Shown: in pieces, positions 21,851-33,400 of the stretch
How the letters are laid out: every line of letters starts with the position of its first letter
How positions within the stretch are numbered: the first letter of the stretch is position 1
NCBI GenBank assembly: GCA_012845835.1
Contig: JABAKD010000016.1
Location: 12,165,007 to 12,229,006, forward strand
Source of the DNA: Undaria pinnatifida
Lineage: Eukaryota > Sar > Phaeophyceae > Laminariales > Alariaceae
Length of the DNA stretch: 64,000 nt
Direction of reading: 5' to 3'
Program-made: the position numbers and the translations under genes
Notes under the pieces: model-generated
Told to the model about the DNA's origin: nothing
The model's input: the letters and a program-made list of their open reading frames with translations, nothing else
The model's database searches: none

Positions 21851-24800
21851 CAAAAATCACGGGTAAAAACGCTGTAATTGATTATCTCCTGTGAATTGGC
21901 TGTGCACTCGTGTATTTATCAGCAGTGTATATAGCTCTCACCACCGCCACGGCAGGCATAGAAGGCAAATAACAGGAGCTACAGAGTAGGCATACGGCAC
22001 ACGCGACCGAGGCAGATTTTGGTCGGGCCTCGAACTCGAGCGTCTTCGCCGACGAAAGTAAAACATAGGATATTATTCAGTTACTTTCAGTGAAGAAACC
22101 ATTTCTACACTAAACTTCAGTATCTCTCGAGATCGGACGGCGCCATCCATATCAATGTATCCTACGTCCTGGGTCGTTCGTTATCAACAATACCCGAGTT
22201 GCAACCCACAAAGAGCAACGGCGTCTTACAGGGGGCCAACAAGCTCCAGGGCTGAGCCAACGGCCACGTTTTAACACCCCGATCATTGCGAGGACAATGG
22301 CATGGCAAGTCGACGGCTACAGCAGCAGAGAGAGGTACCTGGAGATGCACGAAGTACATACTTTGTAAGCCTGCCCTGGGAAACACGGGAGGTCGGTCGG
22401 ACCACCATGGACAGACCGGAACAAACACATGCCGTGGGCAAGGCACCAAGCGTGAAACGCTCACACATCGCTGAAAAAATATTCCGTATTGCCTGTGCGC
22501 GCGATACCGACTACTGCTGATGCATCACGCTGCACCGACAGCAGCAGCAGCCGCAACTCAACGCCACCCCGCCACAGCAAAGCTAGAGCATTGGGCCAGC
22601 GCTGTGCGGACGGCCACATGGGGCGGAGGAGGGTGCCAGTTCTGCGTGTCGCTTGAGTAAAAACGCGAACGCTTTTTCTTCGCCTCTCACATCGCTTCAG
22701 AAGATGACCGGGGAAGCAAACAAACCTCCCCCGACAACAGGCCATAGTAGTGGCGCAAATAAGCAACAAGGAGAAACCTTGCCCCTCTACGGCTACTGTT
22801 CCATCACCATGGACCCGAAGCAACAGAGCTTTGCTTGGGCCAGAGCAAAGGAAAAAGCCGACACAGCGGCAGCAGCAGAACCTCAAATATACATTATAGT
22901 CGGGTCTTTCTTTGTTCTGTGGATTCGAACCCGTTCATCGGGCGATTCTTCTTCTGCGTTGGGCACCATCGCCATCTCACCTGGCCCCGTGGCACTCGCT
23001 CCCTCCCCCTTGCTAATGGTCCAAGAGCTTGCCCAGTCTCACTCCTTCAAGTGTATCCTCCGGCTGTAGAGAGTCCTAGCTGCGCCCGTCAAACTTGCTG
23101 CTAAACTTGGTAGACTTGCTAAAAACCCCGTAAACTGAATGAACTGAAGTAGTACAGCAGTACTCGTATCATATAAAACATAGAGGACCCGCCGAGTCAA
23201 ACAAGTACCTGATTTATCATAAATATAAAGGAATGTTTACACTACTAAAATATATATAATAATCCTTATATTTACGATCGGATCGGTATCGCTCAGTAAA
23301 ATAACGAAAAACGCCGTCGATGTCGGTAAAAAAAGGGGAAAATAAGAGAAAATTCGGCTGCACATTGCAGTTGCGCCGATTTGTGTCGACCTGATTACTT
23401 GCAAATATTTTCGATTTCTAGGGTGCATTTTTCAACTTCGATTCATTTTCCAAGTAATATTTCAAGAATGCAACAAGCACCTCACCACAACTACTAACTA
23501 CACCCACCGCCCGCATCTTTGCTTGCTTGCGATCTGCTTGCCTATGTTTGGCAGTGCGGCAGACGAGGGAGCTCTTTCACCCAACCGTGCAGTACACTCG
23601 AGCTGGCTGTTCTAAACGCGGGGTCGTCAATGTGGGCTTACTTCGTAGCAAGAATGTCTACGTACGTACTCGTACATACTCGTAGGGCGTGTGTGCGAGT
23701 GTCTTCGACCCTGCTTTGCGGACCTCCGGAAAATCAGAAGCGTACCAACTTGGGCTGAAATGTAAAGGCCATCAAATAAATCATCGAAAATGGCTCAACG
23801 GTCCTTAAACTTCCGTCCATAATGGTTAAATGCGTCTCTGCTACTACTAATACTGGGCTGCTGCTATAGGACGTTGGGTAAGAGGGTTAGACTTCGCACC
23901 ACACTACAAGTATTAATGATATTAAATCATACCCGGTAGACACATACGCACACACGGATCCTTTGCCACCATCATCAAATCATACACATCCAGTTGATCC
24001 ATCCATACCCCCACCTTTTGCCGCTTAGATTGCGCTACTTTTTTGTTTTCCTTTGGGGGGGGTGCAGTTAAATCCCCGTCGCAGCCCGAACTAACTGCAG
24101 CAACGAAACAACGAAAAATGTGTCTGATTGTTAGTGCGCGTGCGCGTAGTGCGTTGTTAGTGCTCGCGGGTACTTACTCTACTTACTGCTGTATGTACAC
24201 GCTGTAATTATATCATCGTACGAGCAAAGTAAGTTGCACTCAGGCAAACCAGTAGAATATCCACAGAGTAGATATTCTGCTGCTGCTGCAGCAGCAGGTA
24301 GGTGGGCTGTGTGTGGGTGCTTGTGCACCGGCGGCTGGTGTTTGACCGCGCAAGTAGTAGTACTTGGTATGTATGTATGGTAGTGGTGACGAGCCTCTCT
24401 CCTGTTGCTTGAATGAGAAAAAAAACGTGATAATGTAACTATTAGTAGCTGAGAACTCGCGGTTGGTATACCCCCAGTCTGCTGCCTGCCGTTGTTGCGC
24501 CTGCTGCTCTGCTGGTGCTGATTGCTGCTGCTACTACTGTATGCAGGTAATAATACTCAGTTGTGAGACTTGCTTTCGGTATAGACTAGATAAGCAATTG
24601 TGGTTAACCTTTTGCCAGTGAGTGGTCAAACGGGCTATTTTAATAGTACCCTCTAACACACTAGAAGACTAGTCTATATTAACAACTCCCAACTATATTT
24701 CAGATTGGCACCGACCACGTGATAACATGTATGATCATATGATGCCAAGTGCCACAATGAGAGATAACCGTTATGACAGAGCATGACATACTACATGCTG

Positions 24801-25110
24801 CTGCGGCTGTTTGGATGTTGATGTCCGTGCAACATACCATCAACTACCGGCTGGATCGGCGATCGCTCGGTTACTTGGCCTTGCACAATATTATCGTTGG
24901 TTGTTATTGGCATTAGGTCTACTATCTCAGTATCCTCTTCTTTATGATCGCAAATCCATCCGCCCAAGGTCGTGACCATGAACGAAATCCTTGACACCTG
25001 TCTGTCTTTCTGTGGCTGTGGCTCTAGTCTACCGCTTTGCCGTTCTCTACACAACAATTACATGGTACGCCAAAAGAGCACGATAGTACTACTCATATGA
25101 TACGCAGCGC
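21850..25110. other. Intergenic, no gene recognised
   Basis: Frames in this stretch are short and without recognisable motifs. Visible are CAG/CTG runs (22540-22560, 24278-24298, 24500-24540) and AT-rich stretches (23220-23280). Confidence 0.6.
24278..24298. repeat. CTG/CAG perfect palindrome
   Basis: A CTG run turns directly into a CAG run, forming a self-complementary hairpin sequence. Confidence 0.85.
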
Positions 25111-25200
25111 TTAACCCCTTTCCAACTCTAAACTCAATCTGGTCTTATTTACTCCAAGCCATTTGTCCCCCAGTCGAGAGTGTGATACTAAAAGGGCCAA
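25111..25200. mobile_element. Degenerate R2 element
   Basis: ttaacccctttccaactct, tactccaagccatttgtccc and actaaaaggg keep the R2 order. Confidence 0.5.
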
Positions 25201-27374
25201 TGTTCGTTGGTCACCTTTCTTTGTGTAGTATATTAGACTACAATATCGAGAAGGTTTCCGAACACAATTACAGTGGGCCAACACAACAAGTTTACCTCTC
25301 CGCATCCTACCCCCCCCCCCGCTTGTCCTTTGTCCCGGCCATCGGTCGTACTTCAGCCTCTCGTTCTCCCCTGTACTAGGATTTCTGAAACCCAAACAGG
25401 GTCTTCAACGTTCATCCATACGTATATGTCACTCGATGCCCACCGCTTTCTGAACCGCACCCTTGGCCCCGCCCGCCGCCAACTTGATCGTACCCACTAT
25501 CTTTCCAGCAACTAGAGTAAACTCTTTAGGGGGCAGCCTCCCCGCCCCGCCCTCTCTCCTTCCCGCCCCCCCTCCCCCCCCCCCTCCCCCCCCCCCCCCC
25601 TAGCCCCCCCCCCCTCCCCTCCCCGCATTCCTAGTTTTTACTACAGTAGTAGTCCTTCTATAGCGTATAGTGCGGGTATGTGCACTACAGAGGAAAAAAC
25701 CGGGACAATAGCGGTAACTGGTACGACGCCGCGTAATGCCGCTACTGCTTGCTCCCAGCTATACCCAAACGATTAATTTTCGTCACAGGCATTTATAGCG
25801 GGCAACAGGAACTAAACAACCCGCGCCATAGAGGAACCACTACCCTATGACTGGGTGTCCTCTGTGTACATCACATGCGATACACATCACAACAATTAGA
25901 CCGGCACCGCCATTTTTACGTTTTACCGACATAATTGGTTCTTGGTCGATGTTGAAAGCGGAGATGATGTCGGAGTACCGCTTTACGGCATTACGGGGAG
26001 GCCACTTTAGCGGTTCCTGGTAGAAATTGGTCTGGGCCGCCGTAAGTGAGCACAAACCCCTGTCCCCAATCACTAAAGCCACATGTCTGTTCTGGGGAAT
26101 CCGGGCATTTTCTCGCACCGGGCAGCTCCGCTGGCCGTCCCATTGCAATATTTGGACTATAGGTAATTGCCCGTTTCAAGCAGCTAAAAATCCCTTTTTT
26201 TTTAGATAATTCGCGGAAGCACAAGCTATTTTGGCGGTTATCCGGCATCTCTGGTTGGAACTCCTGAAGCGGGGAACGGGGGGGGGGGTGGGGGTCGTTG
26301 TTCGACAAGTGAAGTACAGGGAGAGTTGTTCGCTTTACCTGTAGGAGGCTTTTTAGGTGCGTCACGTACTTTCACGATTTCGTGGTCTTCATACTCAATA
26401 TATTCCACATTTTTTTTAGATTGATATTCACACTGGATGTAATAGGATGGCAAACCTTAACAGGATGGCGAATGTATCTCTAACATTCGAGGGGGTCTCT
26501 CATTCTCCTCCTTCATGATCTACGGGATGGCTTGACCGTGTTCATATCCAATAATATGCAGGCTGTAGGCAGACGGACGGACACGTTCCAACTCTCCGCC
26601 ACAGCAAGGACCACACTAATAGATGATAATCGCTCCCAAATTTTAAAAAAAACGTCGGTCTCGCTCTTGTGTCTGCGGTTATAATATCATAACCTTGCAC
26701 AGCTCACACAGGTCAGATCCCTCTGTCATAATCTAGATGATCTCGCATAGATAGATCCCTGATTTGATCTATCTATTTCCATGAGCTAGATTTTGGATAG
26801 AAAGATATCTGATCTATATCCATATCCGAAGTGTGCCATATTGCTCTGCTGAACTACAGCTAGGTGCATATTCCCAGGGATTCGAACCAGCATCGACATC
26901 ACCATCGGTACCTCCGGTCCCTCGCCAATGGACCGTTTTAGCTACCAGGTACCATACAAACCTTTGCCATATTACGCCAACCAGCATATTAGAGAACCTC
27001 CCTTTTCGGGGTTTGACCGCGCCCTTCCTATTATTGTTGACCTCTTGAGGCTCATGAATAGCGACCACACAAGCGATTCGCGCGTCTTGTTTTCAAGCGT
27101 CCATAGAAAGAGCTTGTGGCAGTACGAGGGCACCACATGTTGCGCGCGCGTGTCGCACAGCTCCTTGCATTGCAGCTATCATTAGGAAACATCCGGCCGT
27201 ATGTCCCAGCGACGTTTGAGTGGTCGATGCTGCAATCGACAGTAGTAATCAGATATATTGTTTCGACAGGTTTTCCCTCTGAAGCCCTCAAGGGGTTAAC
27301 CACCCGAGCTCTCTTCGCTTGAGCTTGCATCGCATGCTGATGCCCCCCCCGCCCCCCCCCCCGAGGAAAAAGAA
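25200..27374. other. Region downstream of gatA, no gene recognised
   Basis: Contains a long C run (about 25555-25620), a C/G run near 26278-26290 and repeated gatctgatct words at 26700-26830. No ORF with a recognisable product. Confidence 0.55.
26845..26950 (-). other. tRNA-like B-box sequence, probably a decayed tRNA or SINE head
   Basis: Minus strand has GGTTCGAATCC and, upstream, TAGCTAAAACGG plus a CGGTCC/GGACCG stem. The acceptor and T stems do not pair, so it is not a working tRNA as read. Confidence 0.25.
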
Positions 27375-27499
27375 TCAGCCCGCCGCAACTTCCACCGCAG
27401 ACGCGGCAGACACTCCAGGAGCGAATCGTCGATGCCACTCTGTTGCCGTCTCGTACGCTTGCCCTACCCTAAGCAGCAGATCTTCCGACAGCGATTTTC
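27375..27499 (-). CDS. gatA: gatA exon 11 (C-terminus and stop)
   Basis: Encodes [29 protein letters not shown]..., ending ...VEVAAG and TGA at 27375-27377. The LLRVG.AYE.AT.WH pattern is the GatA C-terminus. The acceptor is ccccag; a G-rich tract fills the intron next to it. Confidence 0.94.
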
Positions 27500-30400
27500 C
27501 TGGGGCGGGAGGAGGACGTGGTCGGGGGGAGGGGCCGGGGCGGTGGGGGTGGGGGCACGTGGCGGAGACGGGGGGGGGGTAGTCATTGTCATGCATGGCC
27601 ATAGTCTGCCAGGCAATAGACCCTCGCTTCCCTACAATGTCAGGACAGAACACGTCGGGTTTTCACCGACCAGGCAGGCGGGAGGAGCGGGGGCGGGGGC
27701 ACGCGGCAGAGGCGGGGCGGGCGGGGGGGGGGGGGGGGGGGGGGACGGGGGCGAAGATGGAAAGGGAGCGGGCGCCACCAACGAAACGGAAAATGAGCTT
27801 AACCTTGACGTTTTGTTTTGTCGTATGCCACTGCTGTGTAGATTCATGTCGTTTTTCGAGCCATGCCGCCGTATGGGGGAGGGGGGGTCCCACTTGACCC
27901 AAACCGGTTCCCGGGCTCCTCATCTGGGGACGTAGCCACCATCGATGGAATCCCATATGATTTCTACAAAGCTATTCGTTGTACAAGGTTCTCCTTCGGG
28001 GTGTGGTTGGCTTGAAATTGCGGGGGTGTCGCACGTTGAAAAGGGGGGCATAACCCTTGAAAAAACTAAAAGGAAAAACAACTAGCCGCACACCGCAAGC
28101 AACCCGGCAAGTAACACCGACCAGCCCAAACGAGTTTACACTGCTGCAGTTTGCCTACAAGGCTCCCCTTTGGGATGCGGACGTGGTTGGCTTGAAGTAC
28201 CGGGGGGGTGTCGCAAGTTGAAAGAGGGGGGAAAACGCTCTTGAAAACCAATTATTGACCCGAAATTCGTCGAACTCACGGCTGACGTCCGTGAAATATT
28301 TTTTATATAGTAGTACAGGAACATAGTTAAAAAAAAACACTCTTGAAAAAGACTCGAGAAGAACAATTGGCCACTGAGTCAACGCACATGTTACGATAGA
28401 GGAAGCAAGGTATACCATATTTTGGTCGAAAATATTTCTGAATGATAAACCTCCCTTAACCCAAATAATCGGAGCTTTCATTTTTTTCAGCTGCAATATG
28501 TTTCGTTTAATTGTATGCCTATTAATAGGCCGTCGGATTAATCAGCGGGTAGGACTTTTTTTTTGTTTTCTCAAATCAGGTTCGGGCAATAAGGTGCGGT
28601 TTGTACGCCTAGGCCGTCGGATTAATCAGCGGGTAGGACTTTTTTTTTTGTTTTCGCCAAATCAGGTTCGGGCAATAAGGTACGGTTTGTAGTCTATACC
28701 TATTAATAGGACGTCGGATTAATCAGCGGGTAGGACTTCTTTTTTTGTTTTCTCCAAACCAGGCTCGGGCATTGAGGTACGGAGAAGCTCCTCCAGAGAG
28801 AAGTCCCAGAAACAAAATAGTGTACATCTAACATAGCATGCGTCTTAGCCACCACCCAAGTCACCCGGCAAGTAACACCTGACCAGCCCAAACGAATATA
28901 TGGCTTTTAGTATAATATACATACCCAGGCGACGCATGCGCCGGAAGAGTACACCAATATTTCCCGAGATTCATCGTTTGGGGAGCTCTACACCTTCTTA
29001 ACGCCTTTTTCCAACTGGAAACCTTTTCTTGGGAACAACACTACTTGAAATTTAGTGTAGGTCGGGATTTTGGGGGCTCTAAAGGGCTTAACCCCAAAAA
29101 CCGATCTGGAGAAAAAATCAAAACATCACCCCCGATGAACAATCCCATGGCTTAGCTGGGAACACAACGAAACATGTTGCCAAAAAAGAAGAAAAAAAAA
29201 GATTTTTTTTTAACGATTTTGGGTTATGGAGCCCTGTCATTCAGAAAAAAAAATCAACCCGAAAAAACGCTACCTCTATCGAAGTGCACGTCAGAATTTA
29301 TTGTCTCAAAGTTAGCTATAATTTTGGGGGGTATGGAACTCACCAAGCTTATCAAATGAAGGGCCAAAAACAAAAAAGAGGTGCACTCTCACCTTAGCTT
29401 GCGTCAGCTCTGCCGCCTCCCTCCCTCCCTCCCTCCCTCCCTACCGCCCCCCCCCCCCCAAAAAAAAACGAAAAAAAAAAAGTCTGGAGTCGCCACTCAC
29501 GTCTACGCCTATCACACTAAGAGCCGCCTATTGGGAGGGGCCAACCGCTGCCTCCACCGCACGGCACACAAGGAACACAGAACACGAGCAACGCGCGCTG
29601 CGATAGAGCTGCTACGTAAGGTATACCGTTTTTTGGCGAACATATTTTTCTGAACGATGGGGGGGCCTCCTCAGCCCAAAACCGTCGGGATGTACCACTG
29701 CTGTAGTTCTCGTTTCGCGGTAAAAAAAAATAGGTATATACCTAGGCCATGGGATTGATTTTTTATCGAGTTGCACTTTCACAGCGTGTACGACTCAAAA
29801 ACAGTGTTCGGGCGAGGTATACAGCTCCACTCACCAGGTTAACATGTTGAGAGCCTCAGAAAACAATGGTTGGTTGCACCTTCACCGTACTCGTACGTAG
29901 TTTTTTTTTTTCTTTCTTCAATCCTCTGGCGGATGAGGAAAAATAAAGCAAGTAAAAGTTCGCCACACTTCCACGTGTCGTCATGCATGCTGTGTGTCAA
30001 CTTAACTTAATTACAGCATGCAAAAAGTTGGGTATTAACCATTCAATTGGTTGGTTTCACAGCGGACGGTTTTTGTAAGAACTTTTGCTACTTCTAGTAA
30101 TAGTTTAAACGGCGCCAAAAATAGTGTCTCGTTTATTTACTTTAATCATCGAAGCGGGATCATAAATATATATATATGTATATATATATGCCAGCCGCCG
30201 ACCGGAGAGACGCGCGCAAAAAACTTGACAGTTGTAAATATCCTTTCTGCTGCGCAAGAGTTCCTGTGAACAGCGACGGCAATACTATCGGGGAAAAGCA
30301 ACCAAACGAAAATGTAGTCTCTACTCACCGATTAGTTGAACGCCTACCGGGAGGCCAGCGCTGTCCTGACCGCACGGCACACTTAAAGCCGGTAGTCCTG

Positions 30401-33400
30401 TCAAGGATGCGGGTGCCGTGAAGACGTCGTCGGCATACGCGTCCACGCCTTTTTCGGCAAAGTCTCCAAGCCTAACGCCGGCCGCGGAAGGAGAGGCAAC
30501 GGGCAAGAATTGGCCCTTATGTATTGCAATTAGGCACACCCAAAATGTTGTCGGAAAACTGTGTACATAGCTTGAGCACACGAAGCACACCTATGTCGTC
30601 TTGTCCCAAGAATTGTGGTTTGTTCGCACGAGGCGTGCCGAAATTGTTGTTGGGAAAGCTGTTTAGTTTGTAGACGTGTTACCCTGTTGCCCATTACCCG
30701 GGTACTGACGAGTATTACCCGGCCTGCCAATACCCGTCACAGGTACGAGTAGCACTTCACACCCGCCGGCTTCGGGCCCCACGTAGCCAGGTACCTAGGT
30801 ACCCAATACCCTGGAAACCCCGGGGATGGCCAATTTACCATCCCCCAAAATCATGCCCTCCGGGCAGCATTTCGCACGCAATCTCCAGGAAACCTATCCC
30901 AGGCGCGAGGCTTACGTCGTCGGCACGATGGGACAGACGAGGACGTCCACCCTGTGCGTCCGCTTGTAGTAGTAGTACTGTTGTCGAGGTTTGAATATGC
31001 GAGTACTGGGCTCTACTAAAGCGCTTGCAGGCTCTTGACACTGCGAGTTTAGAGGCATACCAGGGGCCTACCAGGTATTCAGTATTCTCGACTCGACTCG
31101 GTGATACCGTGAGTGCTGCGAACGAAATAGTATTCTGGTCCTGCCCCCGTACACTGGCCGTACCCCCAGTACCAAGTACTGCTATACTTCGAAGTATTAT
31201 AATAGGCATGTTCGTCATCCGTCAATGTGCAGCATCAACTTCACCGTCGACCACTCATAACGAGCAAAAGGATGAGGGAGCGAAAGCGACCGAGGCCGTC
31301 TTTTGCCTTGCACGGCGAAAAAGTAGGGCTGAGTCGGCTGGAGTTCCCACCTAGGTTTTAGTTGGCTGGCGAAGCCAACCAACAAATCGACTAAAGAAAA
31401 AGCCTTCCCCCCGGTCTAGGGGGGGGCGGAGGAGGTACCCCCGGAGGGCCCACCGCCAGAGGCAAAAAAAATACGCAAGATGGCATAATTTGACACCAGA
31501 AAAATACGATAAATCGGTCAAGTTTATCACTGGGTTTGGTCACGAAACAGGTACCTTTTACAAGTTGTCTCAGTTTATCAGACCTTATAGAGATGCACCA
31601 GAGAGTATGGACATGTCGTTCCCGTTTGGGGGTCTTTCACCGGTGTTTCGTTGTGCCGTGTAACGGTCAATACTCGTGCCGCACTCGGTAGCACTCCACC
31701 AGTAAAACAACACACAAAAATAACACACCTGGTCGGAATAGACTGGGGGCTCGTCCACGGCAGGAGCATAGATAATAGATTACTCATCGTCGGCGACTCA
31801 AGAACGATGAGCTAGCAAATACCATGTCATACCCTCCGTGGTATTGGGTGTGTTGCCGACTAATACAAAAAAAACAATCTGTGCTCTACGAGGTGTCATT
31901 TCCGAGCCTTACGGTCTTCGCTGAATAGACACGCAGCTCAGGGCGAGCATCGCTCAAACACCCGAGCCAGAGGTGCTCATCACCCACTGGACACTGAACA
32001 TACGAACGAGAGACATGCTTGTAACAGAACTAACGACAGCAGACCTCCCTGTGTGCTCGCAGCGTGGTAGTACTCCTTGAAGACGACGGGAAATGCGTAC
32101 CCCGTACCAAAAAAGCCTTCTTACAAGCAAGGAAACCCAAACGCGAAAAAAATCGGATAGTTGGTACCGCCGCAATAACACCTCGCAACAAACTATAATA
32201 CCTAGCCAACTAAGCCAAATAATAACTAGATGGCGACTTTTAGTCAGCCAACCCGCGGCCTTGAAAAAAAGGCTTTTTATGGCGGAGTACGTACAGGTTT
32301 TCAATGCGAGAGATGCACGGGGCCGATTTCCGCAAACCCGGCGTCCACGCGGAGCTGCTCGTTTCATTGCACGCCGTCTCGACTCGCCCGCGCGGTTGGT
32401 TACCGCGCTGGTGCACTTTTGGGGGACTTGGACCGCTGGTGTGATGCATTTTTCATGCGGCCGGATTTTCGTCGATTTCTTTCTTCTTCGAACTTACACG
32501 GCCTACGGCACGCACGAGGCACTCTTGCCCCATTTACCATTCTAGTAGAAATGAGGCAAGGTCGAGCCGTTTTTTCGCCTTGGAAGGCAAGAAGGCGTCT
32601 TCACGGCGGGATGTTCCCAATGAACGCGCGCTAGGATAGAGGGGCGCCATTTTTTTTTTCCAATACTACCCCTCAATTTGGGAGGTTAAGACATGCCCGT
32701 CTTGACCCAAAAGCTGATTGAGAGAAAAGTAAAACTGCTACTAAGTCGTTCTACGGTAGTAGCCCCCCAACATTTCCTTCAACGAAATCGCCGGGTTTTT
32801 GAAACCAGCTCCCGTCCGTATCTCCCGAAATACGGTGCTCATTGTCACCCCGACGTCATCGTTCGATAGTCCTTTGCAAACAATAAAGTATTTGAAAGAC
32901 ATGGTTCTTACGGCATTCTTCCTCGTGTCGAGCAGCCACAAAAACGTTCGTTAAACAAAAAGAAAATCGATGTTTTTTTTTGTTCGTTTTTTTTTTTGGG
33001 GGGGGTGGGAGGGGGGGGTCTATCGTAGAATCAGTGTACTAGATGAAAAAAACCCCATGGGCTAGGTACGCACAACGAGAATCACGCGATAAAAAATGGC
33101 CTTCGTATTATTTATTTATTTTCCGACGATAGTATTAGTAGGTTAAGGAGCCCCGTCATTCAGAAAACACTTTCGCCAAAAAAAGGTATACCTCTATCGT
33201 AACACGCATTTTTTTTTTTTTCGTCAGTCTGTCTGTTGGTCTGTCCGTGTCTGTCTGCCTGTTTGTCTGTCGGCGGCTAGATCACCGATTCCGAGAGCTG
33301 TACGTGGCCAACTTCGACAAAAACTCGGGGTCTACAAACGGGGACGAGTATACGCCAACTGTGTGAGACTTGTTTCGTTGCACGCCGTCCGTAGCCGGCC

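Noticed and set aside
25840-26365. Protein-coding gene on the minus strand
   Set aside because: The frames are open but show no recognisable motif, splice chain or homolog pattern.
26845-26950. Functional tRNA gene on the minus strand
   Set aside because: It has good A- and B-box words, but the acceptor and T stems do not pair.
27432-27956. Gly- and Pro-rich ORFs on both strands
   Set aside because: They are compositional artefacts of the G-rich tract in gatA intron 10.
30835-31218. An extra gatA exon
   Set aside because: It resembles exon 9 but is frame-broken with an internal deletion, and the true exons 9 and 10 join in phase without it.
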